Assembly (NCBI GenBank): GCA_013415695.1
Contig: JAAEEP010000014.1
Span: 1-64,000, forward strand
DNA: 64,000 nt
DNA from: Methanomassiliicoccales archaeon
GTDB taxonomy: Archaea; Thermoplasmatota; Thermoplasmata; Methanomassiliicoccales; JAAEEP01
Direction: 5' to 3'
The notes under the pieces were generated by a model, which had not been told where the DNA came from, did not search any database, and saw only the letters and a list, made by a program, of their open reading frames with translations. Each line of letters begins with the position of its first letter. Within the stretch, counting starts at the first letter, position 1. Of this stretch, positions 51,594 through 59,433 are shown one piece after another. Both the position numbers and the translations under genes were made by a program.

Positions 51594-51761
51594 CTAGTCC
51601 GCTCCGCCCTTCCTGGGCCTGCTGCATATGGCATACTCATCACCATCAAAGAATACGTCGAGGTCTGGATGCTCTGCTTGGATCTCTTCGATCTTCTTGA
51701 GGACCTCGCGGAGTGTAAGGTCTCCGTGCTTATCAATCCTTACATGGACACGCTTCTCCAT
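51594..51761 (-). CDS. 55-residue small protein
   Basis: A short gene supported by signals: ATG at 51761 with GGAG 6 nt upstream, a TATA element (51809-51814) about 48 nt upstream, and a stop at 51594-51596. The product begins MEKRVHVRIDKHGDLTLREV, continues as an amphipathic helix, then DVFFDGDEYAICSRPRKGG. A basic strand followed by a helix and an acidic turn suggests a small alpha/beta fold. No known family. It lies upstream of the DHS-like gene in the same direction with a 66-bp gap. Confidence 0.65.
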   Translation of the reverse strand: MEKRVHVRIDKHGDLTLREVLKKIEEIQAEHPDLDVFFDGDEYAICSRPRKGGAD

Positions 51762-51808
51762 TTGCAACTCCTGGCCTCAGCCCGATTGCTAATTAGATGC
51801 ATAGACAG

Positions 51809-51814
51809 TATATA
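51809..51814 (-). promoter_or_regulatory. TATA box of 55-residue protein gene
   Basis: GATATATACT on the minus strand centred about 50 nt before the ATG at 51761. The predicted transcript has a leader of about 20 nt holding the GGAG ribosome site. Confidence 0.45.
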
Positions 51815-52011
51815 TCTTTTTGTCCATATTGGATGTAAAATTGATATCATTCATTGTCTTGAATGGTAACATTCAGAGATATTTCATGAACATATGCCAT
51901 GAGATAATACTTAATAATGAACGATTCACAAGAGCCGAGCCAGAGCGAAATCATAAAATAGGTACTGGGGTCTGCTTGACAAATACGAGCGAAGCCGATG
52001 GGTGAGTTCGA

Positions 52012-53817
52012 TTGAGCAATAAACGAGAGGAAGACGGTGACGGGCCTCGATCCAGCACCGACAAACCCATGCCGGGAGAATCAGGAGCCCTTGTGCAGCC
52101 AATGCCCGATCATGGCAGCATGGAGAGATTAAAGAACTGGCTTCTTGAGGATGACGAATCCACTGAATCCTGGATCGGAGATGTGGCAGATTCGATAGCC
52201 ATTTCAGACCAGACCTCTCATGTATTAGATGACGATATTGGCTCGAATTTGACTCATGCGGTTGCCTCAGACTCGGCACTAGTCGAGGAAATCAATGAGC
52301 TTCGGAAGCAGAATTCCGAAATGAGAGCGCGAATGGATATCGCGATTGAAGGACTTCCTAATGATCAGGCCAGCGTCCTAAAGAAGGAAATGGAACTGAT
52401 GGACCTGGAAATGAATCTCAGGGAAAGAGAGAAGAGTATCGAGGAGTCCATGAGCACCCTATCCAACAAGGAACCCGGATTGGAGGAGCGGTTCCAAGAG
52501 GAACTAAGGGAGAAGGAGGATGAGTTCCGTAAGAGGGAGGCTGAGTTCAACCAAAGGATCGAGCAAATGGAAAAGGAGCTCAAGGAAAAGGAATCTGAGA
52601 CCCGCTTAAGGGAAGAGGAACTCAGGCTGGCAAAGATGAACGGTCCAGAGGTTGAAAGGGAGTTCGAGGCGAAATTAAAAGATATAAAGAAGAAAGAGCA
52701 GTTCGTGGACCATCTTGAGGAAGAGGTGAAGAATCTCAAGGCGGAGATGGTCCAAAAGGATGAAGAGTTGAAAAAAATAAAGGAACTGCTGAGTTTCAAG
52801 GATTCTGAGTTCGGCCATAGGGAGGAGGATCTTCTATTCAGAGAGAGACGGATGGAAGAAGAGAGGCGAAGATTCGAAGAGGCGAAAAAGGAGGCTTCGG
52901 GTCTCGAAGAGGTGGAGATGAAGAAGCGCCTTGAGTCCCTGAAAGAGGAGATCCAAGCCAAGGAGGAAGAAATCCGCAACAAGGAAAAATATCTTTCCTC
53001 TAAAGAAAGTGAGCTGAGGAGGAGAGAGCATAAAATCATCAACGAGGAGATCGAAGCGCGTGATGAGGAAAGGGCCATCGAGATCCAACAGGCAAAGGTC
53101 AAAACGGGTAACCACAGGTTCGATGACCTGCTGTTGGGGGGCATTCCCTTCGGTTCGAACATCCTTGTTCACGGACCTCCATTCACTGGAAAAGAGGTCA
53201 TGATGGGGCAATTCGTTGCCGAAGGACTTACCAAAGGTGTTCCCTGCGTCTGGGTGCTCACTGACAAGACCCCCTCTGACATCAGAGAGGAAATGAAATT
53301 CATCATCTCCGGTTACGAGGAATACGAGAGGCTTGGTCTCGTGAGTTACATCGATACCTATTCGATGAGCATGGGTCAGACCACGGAGGACCCGTACACG
53401 GTCTTCATAGACGATCCGACAGACCATAAGAAGATCATGGACACTGTTGAGAATAAGACCCATGAGTACTTGGAAAGCGGCCACAAGTACTACCGTTTGG
53501 CTTTCCGGTCCTTATCAACTCTCATCGCTTATTCTGACCCTATCTCCACATTCAGATTCATGAGCCCGTTCTGTGGAAAGCGCAAGAGAGACAAGGCTGT
53601 TTCGTTGTTCGCAATGGAAAAAGGAATGCACGGGGAGCAGGAAATCCAAATGATCGGTTCAGTTATGGATGGCATGATCGACTTCAAGATAGATCAGCTC
53701 AAGACCTTCTTCTCGGTCAAGGGAATCACTGACGTTCAGTCTCGCTCCTATATACGATACACGGCCACCAAGTCTACCCTCAGCATAGGGTCCTTCTCGC
53801 TCGATCACATCAGGTGA
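52012..53817 (+). CDS. coiled-coil protein with KaiC-like ATPase domain
   Basis: A 601-residue protein. Residues about 1-80 are acidic and disordered; about 87-360 form a long charged coiled coil (repeated REKEDEFRKREAEF-like heptads); about 363-600 are a RecA/KaiC-like domain starting TGNHRFDDLLLGGIPFGSNI. The Walker A is GPPFTGKE (about 388-395), where the usual Ser/Thr after the lysine is Glu, so ATP hydrolysis may be lost. VWVLTDKTPSDIREEMK and VSYIDTYSMSMG resemble the Walker B strand region of the RAD55/FlaH-like group. The start is TTG at 52012 after GGGTGAG. It precedes the pilus locus by 2.7 kb; a signalling or filament-base role is possible. Confidence 0.75.
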   Translation: MSNKREEDGDGPRSSTDKPMPGESGALVQPMPDHGSMERLKNWLLEDDESTESWIGDVADSIAISDQTSHVLDDDIGSNLTHAVASDSALVEEINELRKQNSEMRARMDIAIEGLPNDQASVLKKEMELMDLEMNLREREKSIEESMSTLSNKEPGLEERFQEELREKEDEFRKREAEFNQRIEQMEKELKEKESETRLREEELRLAKMNGPEVEREFEAKLKDIKKKEQFVDHLEEEVKNLKAEMVQKDEELKKIKELLSFKDSEFGHREEDLLFRERRMEEERRRFEEAKKEASGLEEVEMKKRLESLKEEIQAKEEEIRNKEKYLSSKESELRRREHKIINEEIEARDEERAIEIQQAKVKTGNHRFDDLLLGGIPFGSNILVHGPPFTGKEVMMGQFVAEGLTKGVPCVWVLTDKTPSDIREEMKFIISGYEEYERLGLVSYIDTYSMSMGQTTEDPYTVFIDDPTDHKKIMDTVENKTHEYLESGHKYYRLAFRSLSTLIAYSDPISTFRFMSPFCGKRKRDKAVSLFAMEKGMHGEQEIQMIGSVMDGMIDFKIDQLKTFFSVKGITDVQSRSYIRYTATKSTLSIGSFSLDHIR

Positions 53818-54243
53818 TCAGGCAACCTCAATACCACCCTGGTGAGGTTTTCCGCCTTTCTTCTGGATGTCGACTCTCGGAAGGGGGAAGGGTGGAGGGA
53901 GCTTGACATCCCTTGAAACCAGAAGAGCCGTTGGCAGGCAGTTACTGACGATCACGTTGTGGACGATGTTGGCCTCCTCGACTGGCATCGTCGAGGTTTT
54001 GCTCCACTCATCGATAAGTGGATCGACCCCCTCACCGACCATCACTGAACCTTCGATCTTTATGTACCCCCTGTTGGCATAATTGATGAGAAGGCGGAAC
54101 ACGATGTTGGCGGAGTCCACACCAGTCTTCGTTATCTCTGTAATGGAGCTGTTCTGATCCACACGCACGTTCTGCGTTTTCTCGCTAGCTTGGGCAAATC
54201 TCTTGGCCTCTATTGCTAAAATCTCGAATGAAGTAACTTTCAT
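53818..54243 (-). CDS. hypothetical protein, 141 residues
   Basis: Not recognised. Starts MKVTSFEILAIEAKRFAQAS, has a strand-rich centre (NSSITEITKTGVDSANIVF, NYANRGYIKIEGSVMVG) and a proline-rich basic tail (LPPPFPLPRVDIQKKGG). The strand and helix order could fit a small dimeric fold. The frame is open upstream to 54405, but this passes through tRNA-Phe; the ATG at 54243 with GGTGAT just before it is the real start. Convergent with the KaiC-like gene: the two stops abut. Confidence 0.65.
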   Translation of the reverse strand: MKVTSFEILAIEAKRFAQASEKTQNVRVDQNSSITEITKTGVDSANIVFRLLINYANRGYIKIEGSVMVGEGVDPLIDEWSKTSTMPVEEANIVHNVIVSNCLPTALLVSRDVKLPPPFPLPRVDIQKKGGKPHQGGIEVA

Positions 54244-54323
54244 GGGATCACCGGAAAGGGCAGACCTCAATTGGCCTAGGAAGCTTAAGACCTTTACGAC
54301 AGTATGATAATAAGAAAGAGAAG

Positions 54324-54420
54324 TGCCGCGGGCCGGACTCGAACCAGCGACTTCAAGATTTCGGATCTCTCCGAGGGAGAGAACTTCAGTCTTGCACTCT
54401 CCCAACTGAGTTACCGCGGC
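54324..54420 (-). tRNA. tRNA-Phe (GAA) with intron
   Basis: On the minus strand: acceptor GCCGCGG/CCGCGGC, D arm ACTC/GAGT, anticodon stem CAAGA/TCTTG, loop CTGAAG|A with anticodon GAA, variable AAGTC, T arm GCTGG/CCGGC with TTCGAGT, discriminator A; CCA is not encoded. The intron is 24 nt after position 37. Confidence 0.93.
54360..54383 (-). other. tRNA-Phe intron (37/38)
   Basis: A 24-nt intron at the standard archaeal site between 37 and 38, with a CTCTCC/GGAGAG hairpin inside that can complete the bulge-helix-bulge splicing motif. Confidence 0.85.
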
Positions 54421-54752
54421 TTACTGGTTTGGGAAAAAGAGAATCGTTGTAATAAACTTTGGGAAGATTTAGACCAATGGTAATTCCTCAAAGTATCGAC
54501 GACCCTAACTGATAAAGAGGGTTTATGACCCAATATTACTGATCGACTAGAGGCAACGATCAGGCGGCGCAATTCCATTAAAAGTCCAATCAGGAGCATT
54601 AATCTATATCTTAAATGATAATAAATGAGGAAGTCGGACTCTTTGTCGTATTGCGCAGGTAGTAATTTTCAATATTTGGCCTGCAGCCAGTAGGTTATAA
54701 ATAGTCATAAATAGCTAGAATCCCAGAATCGGATGCCTGGCTAGGTGTATTG
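54421..54752 (+). promoter_or_regulatory. 332-bp promoter region of pilus locus
   Basis: No gene seen. AT-rich, with two tandem TATA-like boxes, GTTATAAATAG (54694-54704) and CATAAATAG (54706-54714), 39-59 nt before the pilin ATG at 54753. On the other strand it holds the promoter of tRNA-Phe. The doubled element could give two start sites or form part of a regulator site. Confidence 0.5.
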
Positions 54753-55691
54753 ATGTTGAGCTCTTCAATTCGTAGCAAAATACCGAAATCTAAGAGGCGA
54801 AGATTCCTCAAGCGGGATCGCGAAGGAGTAGCCTCAACTGTCGGTACAATCATGGCTCTCCTGGTGTTCCTAGCATTCCTTGGTCTTTTCACCAACACAT
54901 ATATCCCAATTTGGATGCTCGATAACGAGCGGGGGCATATGAACGAAGTGATGAATGAGTTCGGTGAATTCAAGTCCAGGATAGATGCGTTGATAGTTAA
55001 TCACCAGACCACTGGATCAAGTTCCATTACCATGTACACCCCATTCACCCTGGGAGCTGACGGTGTGCCCGTGTTTGCCTCACCGACTATCGGTCAAATG
55101 AGTTACGCGCCTAGCGGTACATCGAATGAAACAGGAATCGATGTAGACTTCAGCTATGACCCCGGAACAGGGACCGTAGAAGTCAATAACTCTGGTGGAG
55201 GAAAGATGGAGCTTTACGCCCCCAATAGATACTATGTCCAGCAGTGGGTAGCGTACGAGAACGGGGCAATATTTGTAAGACAAGTAGATGGCCAATCTAT
55301 TAGGGCGTACCCTAGCATCAATGTCCAAAAAATGAGTGCGGGTCAGGTCAATCTCAGCCTAACGCAAATCGATTTCATAGGCTTGAACTCCTCGGTTTCG
55401 GGAACAGGATCCGTGGGAGTGACCATCCAGCTGGACTATCTTGATTCACAGTATTATACTTCGATAGCAGGCGAGGTTCGAGTTACAATAACTACGCTTT
55501 ACAACTCATCGTGGATGAGTTACTTCACCGGAATATGCTCCAATGCGGGGTTGGTAGAGGGTGTCTCCGGTAACTACACACTGACGGATGTGCAAGTGAC
55601 CGACGAGATACACAGTATCGAATTCACCATACTGGATTGTGGTTCACTGACCTATAATCGTGCGTATGTGACGGCCACCATTCAGACCTGA
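54753..55691 (+). CDS. archaeal type IV pilin-like protein
   Basis: A 312-residue secreted filament or minor subunit. The class III signal is clear: a very basic stretch (SKRRRFLKRDREG), then a hydrophobic VASTVGTIMALLVFLAFLGLF helix, with cleavage expected after RDREG by an EppA/PibD-like prepilin peptidase. The rest is a beta-rich, Ser/Thr/Gly/Asn-rich extracellular domain with many N-glycosylation sequons (for example NNSGGG, LNSSV, YNSSW). It is larger than a typical archaellin or major pilin, so it may be a minor or tip pilin. First gene of the locus with two secretion ATPases and two platform proteins; the ATPase gene starts 8 bp after its stop. Confidence 0.82.
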   Translation: MLSSSIRSKIPKSKRRRFLKRDREGVASTVGTIMALLVFLAFLGLFTNTYIPIWMLDNERGHMNEVMNEFGEFKSRIDALIVNHQTTGSSSITMYTPFTLGADGVPVFASPTIGQMSYAPSGTSNETGIDVDFSYDPGTGTVEVNNSGGGKMELYAPNRYYVQQWVAYENGAIFVRQVDGQSIRAYPSINVQKMSAGQVNLSLTQIDFIGLNSSVSGTGSVGVTIQLDYLDSQYYTSIAGEVRVTITTLYNSSWMSYFTGICSNAGLVEGVSGNYTLTDVQVTDEIHSIEFTILDCGSLTYNRAYVTATIQT

Positions 55692-55699
55692 GGAACGGT

Positions 55700-57478
55700 G
55701 TGAATATGGAGGAAGTGGAATCAATAGGCCCTGGGGAAACCAGGGGGACAGAACCTTTCGAGGATAGCGGAGAGGACTTCGAGTACTTCTCAGGTAAAAC
55801 GACCTTCAAAGATAGGGTCAGAGACTCATATCTCAAATTCCTCAGAAGGGTTTCTCACAACAAGGCTTCACGAGTAAGGCTTCCTATTGGCGAACTGGCC
55901 CAGAGAATTGAATGGTCCAAAGGCCGTGGATCGGTCATCACCGAGATTCCTCAGATAGATGACCCTGAGATCGAGACGATTGATGTCTATCAGGTATCTG
56001 AACCCTACTCATACATCCGCGTCATGTTCAATAACAGGAACAACGAGTATCTTGTGGAACCGATTGAACCCAGACTCTCTGAGAAGGAGGATAAGCTCTT
56101 AAAACTCATCAAGGACACATTGCATCGTACACTGGGTTATGAGTGGGATAAACTCTCGGAATTCGATAAGGAAGAGTACTTGACAGAGAGTGTTGAAAGT
56201 TACATCTCCAGCAGGGGTACTAAAGTTGATCCTATCACCAAGAAGAAGATCGAATATTATATCATACGGGATTTTGTCGGATATGGATCTATAGATGTCT
56301 TCATCAAGGATGAATGGGTGGAGGACATTTCCTGCGACGGTGTGGAGGTCCCGCTATTCATATTCCACAGGAAATACGAGAGTGTCAAGACCTCCCTCAT
56401 ATTCAACAAGGAAGATGCCCTCAACTCATATGTCGTCGCCCTTGGCCAAAGATGTGGAAAGCAGATTTCGGTTTCCAATCCAATACTTGACGGGACGACA
56501 CCCGAGGGTCACAGGATCCAGGCCACCTATGCTCGAGAGATCACTACTAGGGGCTCCACCTTCACCATCAGGCGCTTCAAGGAAAAACCATTCACACCAG
56601 TGGATCTTGTATCCTCGGGGACGGCGAGCCCAGAGATGATGGCATATTTCTGGCTCGGGGTAGAGCATGGAGAATCAATGATAATTGCGGGCGGTACGGC
56701 GAGCGGCAAGACATCTACACTCAATTCAGTCGCCCTATTCATCCCTCCTGGTGCCAAGGTAGTCACCATGGAGGACACTAGGGAGATAAATCTCCCGCAC
56801 GAGAACTGGATACCTGGAACCACCAGAACTGGGACCGGGGAAAAGGGTCCAGATGGTAAACATCCGGGCGAAATAGACATGTACGATCTGGTCCGTGCAT
56901 CACTGAGGCAGAGACCTAATTACATCATCGTCGGTGAGGTGAGGGGACGTGAGACCTACATCATGTTCCAGGCGATGGCGACTGGGCACACTACATATTC
57001 TACCATGCACGCCGATTCAGTCAAGTCCATGGTCAACAGGCTTGAGAATCCACCGATCAACTGCCCAAGGATCCTCCTAACCGCATTGAGAAATGTGGTA
57101 ATCCAGAGCCATGCAAGGGTTGGAACGGATCTGGTTAGGCGTATCAAGCAGGTGATTGAAATCGTGGGTTTTGAACCTGAAACGAACGAGCTGATCAGCA
57201 ACACAGTATATGAGTGGGATCAGGCCACTGACAAATTCATCTTTAAGGGTCACAGCTTCCTGTTCGACAAGATAATGGAGATGAAGAGCCTCACCCATGA
57301 GGAGATGTCGACGGAGTTCGAGAGAAGGGTTGACATAATCCGCTACATGGTATTCAAAGATATCAACGATCATCGGGAGTTATGGTCCCTGATCAACAAT
57401 TATTATAAGAATCCAGAAAAGACACTGGCAAGGATTAGGGAAGAGATGAGAGAAGGAGGGTTGGACATTGTCGCCTGA
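55700..57478 (+). CDS. type IV pilus/archaellum-type secretion ATPase 1 (FlaI/TadA-like)
   Basis: A 592-residue hexameric ATPase of the type II/IV secretion family that powers pilus assembly at the cytoplasmic side. An N-terminal region (DPEIETIDVYQVSEPYSYIR, PRLSEKEDKLLKLIKDTL) is followed by FlaI-like DFVGYGSIDVFIKDEWVEDI. The catalytic core has Walker A GGTASGKTSTL (about 331), an Asp box in EDTREINLPHENWIPG, Walker B RPNYIIVGEVRGRE and a His box GHTTYSTMHAD. GTG at 55700 or ATG at 55706 can start it. It overlaps the next gene by 11 bp. A second, clearly related ATPase closes the same locus. Confidence 0.92.
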   Translation: MNMEEVESIGPGETRGTEPFEDSGEDFEYFSGKTTFKDRVRDSYLKFLRRVSHNKASRVRLPIGELAQRIEWSKGRGSVITEIPQIDDPEIETIDVYQVSEPYSYIRVMFNNRNNEYLVEPIEPRLSEKEDKLLKLIKDTLHRTLGYEWDKLSEFDKEEYLTESVESYISSRGTKVDPITKKKIEYYIIRDFVGYGSIDVFIKDEWVEDISCDGVEVPLFIFHRKYESVKTSLIFNKEDALNSYVVALGQRCGKQISVSNPILDGTTPEGHRIQATYAREITTRGSTFTIRRFKEKPFTPVDLVSSGTASPEMMAYFWLGVEHGESMIIAGGTASGKTSTLNSVALFIPPGAKVVTMEDTREINLPHENWIPGTTRTGTGEKGPDGKHPGEIDMYDLVRASLRQRPNYIIVGEVRGRETYIMFQAMATGHTTYSTMHADSVKSMVNRLENPPINCPRILLTALRNVVIQSHARVGTDLVRRIKQVIEIVGFEPETNELISNTVYEWDQATDKFIFKGHSFLFDKIMEMKSLTHEEMSTEFERRVDIIRYMVFKDINDHRELWSLINNYYKNPEKTLARIREEMREGGLDIVA

Positions 57479-58508
57479 GATTTCCGACATATTTGCCAGG
57501 ATGGAATCCACGAAGACGGAGTACCTGAAGACAAAGAGAACGGAAGATAAGAGAATGGACTACGGCCCTCACCAGATTCGCCTTCCCGTTGGCGCGACAC
57601 CAACTTACATCAAGCTGACGAAGTACCAAGAGTTCTGCTGGAGGATTCTTGGCGGATTTGTACGAATGAGGACCAAGCCCAGTCCTAAGCTCGAGCAGTC
57701 ATTGCTTGAAGCGCATATCAGGATGAGGCCCGAGGAGTACCAGGCGTACGCCTGGATGAGCGCCATCCTTGTATTGATCGTCATGGCCATCATTTCGGCT
57801 GTGGCCGGAGGAATTATCTGGGGGTTCATAGGAGTAGATGCCAGCCTCGTTCTCATACTGACAATAATGCTCATCGCAATCCCACCGGTTGTGACATATG
57901 CTATTCTGATGGGATCGCCATCATCCAAAGCGAAGTCGAGGGGCAGGGACATCGACAAGAGGATAGGTCCAGCCATGAGCTTCATCTCGGCAATGGCCTC
58001 GGCTGATGTCAACGTTGATGTGATATTCAAGGAGCTGTCGAGACAGGATATTTACGGGGAGATCCGGAATGAGGCCGAGTGGATTACCCGCGACACCGAG
58101 CTCCTGGGCACCGACATTCTAACTGCAATTAGCAAAGCGGCGCAGAGGACTCCTTCGACAAAGTTCCAGGAGTTCCTGCAGGGGGTTGTCACCACCTCCA
58201 CCTCAGGAGGTCAGCTGAAGCCCTATTTCCTCCAGAAGGCAGAACAGTTCGAGAAGGAGTATAAGCTTGAAATGAGGTCCCAGCTGGAGACCCTGGGGCT
58301 GATGGCGGAGTCCTTCGTGACCGTAGTGGTGGCATTTCCGCTATTCCTGGTGGTAATCATGGCCATCATGGCAATAGTGCCAAGTGGAGGGGCAAGCGGG
58401 GAAATGACGGTGACTCTACTGTACCTGGTAGTGTTCCTGATGATTCCCATCTCACAATTCGGTTTCATCTTCTTTATTTGGAATATGACGAAGGAGTCAC
58501 AGATGTAG
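57468..58508 (+). CDS. pilus platform protein 1 (T2SF/TadB-FlaJ half)
   Basis: A 346-residue membrane protein. A cytoplasmic N-terminus (about 1-95) is followed by two helices (about 96-150), a cytoplasmic T2SSF domain (KRIGPAMSFISAMASADVNVDVIFKEL, TDILTAISKAAQRTPSTKFQEFLQGVV) and two C-terminal helices (about 275-340). This is one half of what FlaJ or PilC carries in tandem, as in Tad TadB/TadC pairs. The start is TTG at 57468, 7 nt after GGAGGG, overlapping ATPase 1. It should form a complex with the next gene's product. Confidence 0.9.
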   Translation: MSPEISDIFARMESTKTEYLKTKRTEDKRMDYGPHQIRLPVGATPTYIKLTKYQEFCWRILGGFVRMRTKPSPKLEQSLLEAHIRMRPEEYQAYAWMSAILVLIVMAIISAVAGGIIWGFIGVDASLVLILTIMLIAIPPVVTYAILMGSPSSKAKSRGRDIDKRIGPAMSFISAMASADVNVDVIFKELSRQDIYGEIRNEAEWITRDTELLGTDILTAISKAAQRTPSTKFQEFLQGVVTTSTSGGQLKPYFLQKAEQFEKEYKLEMRSQLETLGLMAESFVTVVVAFPLFLVVIMAIMAIVPSGGASGEMTVTLLYLVVFLMIPISQFGFIFFIWNMTKESQM

Positions 58509-58520
58509 GGAGGTTTGGAA

Positions 58521-59423
58521 ATGGCGGATAAGGATATCATAGATATAAACCAGCTAAAGGTTGCCAATAAGGATCACGCCAATACAATCCTCATCATCAG
58601 CGTGATCGGCGCGATCATATTGTTCGTGATCGGCGCCCTCGATGCAATCGGGGGTATAGAGACCCCCATTGACTGGATTCAATTTGCAGCCTTGGGTCTG
58701 ATGGTGATCTGTGGTCCCTACGGATTCTACGTGTCAATGAAGCACAAGAGGATAAAGGAGATTGAGATGCGGCTGCCCGACTTCCTGAGGGACGTCGCGG
58801 AGGCGGGTAGGTTTGGAATGACCCTAGCGGAAGCGGTCGTCGTTGCATCCGGAGGGCGATACGGAAAGCTGACCCCAGAAATCCGCAGGATGGCTGCCCA
58901 GATCGACTGGGGAGTTCCGGCTGCTGAAGCTATGAGGCTCTTCACTATGCGTGTGAACACTCCCCTTGTAAATCGAATGATGTCCATCATCATAAAGGCC
59001 AACGACGCCGGAGGGAATGTCGCTGATGTACTCACCATGGTGGCCCATGATGCAAGGGAGACCATGCTCAACCAAGAGGAGAGGAAGATCGCCATGTCCA
59101 CATACATGGTGGTGACTTACATTGCGTTCTTCGTTTTCATCGCTACCATAATCATCCTGAACTCCACTTTCTTGCCTAGGATGGTGGAGGCGGGCTCCCA
59201 GGTCGCCGAGGGAGCTGAAGGAATGAATGTTGACAACATGCCCACCACCATTCAGACGGATATTATACCCCAGGTTCAGTTCATTTTCATAGCTGCTGTG
59301 GTAATACACGGTTTTGGAGATGGCATCCTCGCGGGTGTTCTCCAGGATGGAAGGATCAGTAATGGAATGAGGCATAGTTTCATCATGTTGTTAATTGGGC
59401 TGATCGGTACGAGTTTATTGTGA
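58521..59423 (+). CDS. pilus platform protein 2 (T2SF/TadC half)
   Basis: A 300-residue membrane protein with the same layout as platform 1: two helices near the N-terminus, a T2SSF domain (RLPDFLRDVAEAGRFGMTLAEAVVVASGG ... AAEAMRLFTMRVNTPLVNRMMSIIIKANDAGG) and two C-terminal helices. ATG at 58521, 7 nt after GGGAGG, is preferred over TTG at 58515. Together the two halves make the inner-membrane platform on which the ATPase acts. Starts 12 bp after platform 1. Confidence 0.9.
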   Translation: MADKDIIDINQLKVANKDHANTILIISVIGAIILFVIGALDAIGGIETPIDWIQFAALGLMVICGPYGFYVSMKHKRIKEIEMRLPDFLRDVAEAGRFGMTLAEAVVVASGGRYGKLTPEIRRMAAQIDWGVPAAEAMRLFTMRVNTPLVNRMMSIIIKANDAGGNVADVLTMVAHDARETMLNQEERKIAMSTYMVVTYIAFFVFIATIIILNSTFLPRMVEAGSQVAEGAEGMNVDNMPTTIQTDIIPQVQFIFIAAVVIHGFGDGILAGVLQDGRISNGMRHSFIMLLIGLIGTSLL

Positions 59424-59433
59424 GGTGATACAA

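Noticed and set aside
54244-54405. Upstream extension of the 141-residue protein
   Set aside because: The extension is the translated tRNA-Phe gene.
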